Assembly (NCBI RefSeq): GCF_024266585.1 | Contig: NZ_CP100647.1 | Location: 2,399,001 to 2,463,000, forward strand | Length of the DNA: 64,000 nucleotides | Source: Xanthomonas sacchari | Lineage (GTDB): Bacteria; Pseudomonadota; Gammaproteobacteria; Xanthomonadales; Xanthomonadaceae | Reading direction: 5' to 3' | In this document: in pieces, positions 58,271 through 64,000 of the stretch | How the letters are laid out: every line of letters starts with the position of its first letter | How positions within the stretch are numbered: position 1 is the stretch's first letter | Position numbers and translations under genes: made by a program | The notes under the pieces: model-generated | The model's input: only the letters and a program-made list of their open reading frames with translations | Told to the model about the DNA's origin: nothing | Database searches by the model: none

Positions 58271-59401
58271 CTACTTGCGCGCCTTAGCAAACGCATCCCG
58301 AAACCGCAGCATCTCCGCTTCGCTGCCGACGGTGACGCGGACCAGCTTCGGCCAGATCGGCCAGCTGCGGCCGACGATGACGCCTTGCTCGGCCATCGCC
58401 GCGGCGAAGGCGGCGCCGTCGCGCTTGACGTCGACCATGAAGCAGTTGGCCTGCGACGGCAGGCACTTGTAGCCTTTGCTCTGCAGCCAGGCGATGGTGT
58501 CGTTGCGGATGCGCGCGTTCTCGGCGCGGCGGGTCGGCACCAGTTGCGGGTCCTGCAGGCTGGCGATGCCGGCGGCGAGGGCGGGCACCGACACCGGATT
58601 CTGGCCGAACGCGGCGAGCTTGGTCTGCAGCCCCGGCGCGGCCACCGCCAGGCCCAGGCGCAGGCCGGCCATGCCGTACAGCTTGGAGAAGGTGCGCAGC
58701 ACCAGCAGGTCCTGGCGCTGGCCGATCAGGTCGATCACCGACGGCTCCTCGCTGTAGTGCAGGTAGGCCTCGTCGACCAGCAGCACGCTGGAGGCGGGCT
58801 TGTTGGCCAGCAGCCATTCGATGTCGGCGCGCTTGGTCACCGAGCCGGTGGGATTGTTCGGATTGCACAGGTAGATCAGGCCGGCGTTCGGGTCGGCGCT
58901 GGCCATGGCCTTGACGTCGTGGGCGCCGTCGGCGCGCAGCGGCACCCGCCGCACCGGCGCGCCATGGGCGGCGGCGACATCGGCCACCGCCTCGAAGGTC
59001 GGATCGGCCACCACCACGCCGGCGCGCGGCGTGGTGAAGGCGCGCGCCGCGCGGGCCAGCGGCTCGCTGGAGCCGGGATAGACGGCCACGTGGTCGGCCG
59101 GCAGGTGCTGCTGGCCGACGAAGGCGGCGATCAATGCGTCCGACAGTTCGAACAGATAGCGGCCGCTGCGCGGCAGGATCGCTTGTGCCGCCGCCAGCGC
59201 CGCGGGCGAGGGACCCAGCGGGCATTCGTTGAAGTTCAGGTACACCGTGCCGGCCGCCGGCGCCACGCCGGGCGTGGCGGCCGTGGCGGCGGCCGCCTTA
59301 CGCCGCGCCGCCTCCGCGACGGGCGCCAGGCCGACGGCGCCGAGCGCCAGGCCGGAGGTGGCCAGGGAGAGGAAGGAACGGCGTGAGACCGGTAGCGACA
59401 C
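58271..59401 (-). CDS. Tat-exported pyridoxal-phosphate aminotransferase (HisC-like fold)
   Basis: 376 residues. The first residues MSLPVSRRSFLSLATSGLALGAVGLAPVAEAA are a typical Tat signal with RRSFL, predicting export as a folded, PLP-loaded enzyme to the periplasm. Aminotransferase core follows: NPNNPTGSVT near residue 175, VDEAYLHY, TFSKLYGMAGLRLG with the PLP Lys near residue 240. Resembles histidinol-phosphate aminotransferase, but HisC is not normally exported. Flanked by mosaic repeats between zipA and ligA. Substrate unknown; periplasmic amino-acid or siderophore modification is possible. Confidence 0.88.
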   Translation of the reverse strand: MSLPVSRRSFLSLATSGLALGAVGLAPVAEAARRKAAAATAATPGVAPAAGTVYLNFNECPLGPSPAALAAAQAILPRSGRYLFELSDALIAAFVGQQHLPADHVAVYPGSSEPLARAARAFTTPRAGVVVADPTFEAVADVAAAHGAPVRRVPLRADGAHDVKAMASADPNAGLIYLCNPNNPTGSVTKRADIEWLLANKPASSVLLVDEAYLHYSEEPSVIDLIGQRQDLLVLRTFSKLYGMAGLRLGLAVAAPGLQTKLAAFGQNPVSVPALAAGIASLQDPQLVPTRRAENARIRNDTIAWLQSKGYKCLPSQANCFMVDVKRDGAAFAAAMAEQGVIVGRSWPIWPKLVRVTVGSEAEMLRFRDAFAKARK

Positions 59402-59574
59402 GGGGCTCTCCAGAGCGGGCGGGGAGGTAACGTTAACGGGGTGTTAATGGCGGGGCAAGGGAGCGAGGGGCGAGCAGTGGGGATTTGGGATGGCTTGAGG
59501 GCTGGGATTGGGGATTGGGGATTGGGGATTGGGGATGGCAAAAGCGTGCACTGACACCGATGGCGCAGCGCACT

Positions 59575-63209
<3,635 letters not shown>

Positions 63210-63210
<1 letters not shown>

Positions 63211-64000
63211 TGGACCTGCTGTCCGCCCTGCAACTGCGCGCGCGGCTCAATGCCGCCATCCGCGCCTTCTTCGCCGCGCGCGGCGTGCTGGAAGTGGAGA
63301 CGCCGATGCTGTCGGCGGCCGGCAACACCGAGCCGAACATCGACAGCTTCCAGACCCGTTTCAGCGGTCATGTCGATGCCGGCCCGGCGCTGCGCTGGCT
63401 GCGCACCTCGCCGGAGTATCCGCTGAAGCGGCTGCTCGCCGCCGGCATCGGCGACTGCTACGAATTGGGGCGGGTGTTCCGCAACGGCGAGGCCGGCGGC
63501 CGCCACAATCCCGAGTTCACCATGCTCGAGTGGTACCGCGTCGGCTGGGACCATCGGCAGCTGATCGAGGAGACGGTGGAGCTGGTGCGCACCGCGCTGG
63601 CCCTGGTCGGACGCAGCGCCACGTTGCAGGTGCTCAGCTACCGCGAGCTGTTCCTGCAGGGGCTGGAGCTGGATCCGTTCGTCGCGCCGCTGGACGCGCT
63701 GCAGCAGCCGTTGCGCGATATCCGCATCGACGCCGACGGCCTCGGCCGCGACGACTGGCTGGACCTGCTGATGACCCACCGCCTGCAGCCGGCGTTCCCG
63801 GCCGACCGCCTCACCGTGGTCCACGACTGGCCGGCCAGCCAGTGCGCGCTGGCGCGGATCCGCGACGGCGACCCGCCGGTGGCCGAGCGCTTCGAGCTGT
63901 ACCTGGGCGGCTACGAACTGGCCAACGGCTACCACGAGCTCAACGATGCCGCCGAGCAGCGCCGGCGCTTCCTGCGCGACCATGCGCTGCGCCAGGCGCG
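63210..64000 (+). CDS. epmA: EF-P lysine beta-lysylation ligase (EpmA/GenX/PoxA), partial
   Basis: 264 residues in the window, 3' end cut off. Class II aminoacyl-tRNA-synthetase-like: LRTSPEYPLKRLLAAGIGDCYELGRVFRNGEAGGRHNPEFTMLEWYR is motif 2 with the adenylate-binding residues. No N-terminal anticodon-binding domain, in agreement with EpmA. Activates (R)-beta-lysine to modify elongation factor P. ATG at 63210 overlaps the stop of the acetyltransferase gene. Confidence 0.92.

Overview
The window is chromosomal DNA from a high-GC gammaproteobacterium of the family Xanthomonadaceae, most probably Xanthomonas or a close relative. Support comes from the gene set: a split metH next to a SahR-type regulator, kynurenine-pathway genes in the place of bacterial NAD synthesis, a YtrA-regulated ABC operon, an ~1,700-residue NAD-glutamate dehydrogenase and an 838-residue LigA. 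It also comes from three families of short interspersed repeats between genes. I see no rRNA, tRNA, CRISPR array, phage or insertion sequence.

Layout. 1-3.8 kb: partial nitrilase, small lipoprotein, and a MocR-type regulator divergent from an EamA/DMT exporter with a palindrome between them. 3.9-7.9 kb: a six-gene minus-strand operon (small membrane protein, YtrA-family GntR regulator, ABC ATPase, ABC permease, GSGD-repeat adhesin-like secreted protein, lipoprotein) behind a promoter overlapped by a GGTG-N16-CACC operator. 8-15.9 kb: secreted glutathione peroxidase, Mip-like FKBP isomerase with a doubled N-terminal region, UDP-glucose dehydrogenase, SlyX, DUF2058 protein, OafA-type acyltransferase, outer-membrane-type beta protein and an epimerase. 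15.9-21 kb: the methionine-cycle operon sahR-metH1-metH2, whose coding regions carry copies of the GGGAATCGGGAAT repeat. 21-27.7 kb: acyl-CoA dehydrogenase and a TetR-MFP-RND efflux operon. 27.9-36 kb: giant NAD-glutamate dehydrogenase, NAD kinase, 5'-nucleotidase, spermidine-synthase-like protein. 36.5-39.3 kb: DUF2939, DUF2461 and exonuclease I. 39.5-45.7 kb: carbonic anhydrase, HAAO, FUSC membrane protein, kynureninase and kynurenine monooxygenase, which feed quinolinate to NAD synthesis. 45.8-47.8 kb: an eroded zone with two DUF2589-type remnants, a duplicated-domain secreted protein and a LuxR remnant. 47.8-53.3 kb: PaiB-like protein, two small proteins, asparaginyl-tRNA synthetase, HesB/IscA protein, CbrC protein, and rpsF-rpsR-rplI. 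53.5-64 kb: smc, zipA, a Tat-signal aminotransferase flanked by direct copies of a mosaic repeat, ligA, a GNAT acetyltransferase and the start of epmA.

Most genes are ordinary housekeeping genes. The unusual part is the interplay between repeats and genes. One repeat family forms inverted pairs between genes and has also entered the reading frames of sahR, metH1 and metH2, including a pair that places the metH1 ribosome-binding site and start codon in the loop of a predicted ~29-bp mRNA hairpin. Two regulators have convincing self-operators that overlap their own promoters (YtrA and SahR). The Tat-signal aminotransferase between zipA and ligA looks like a cassette bounded by repeats.
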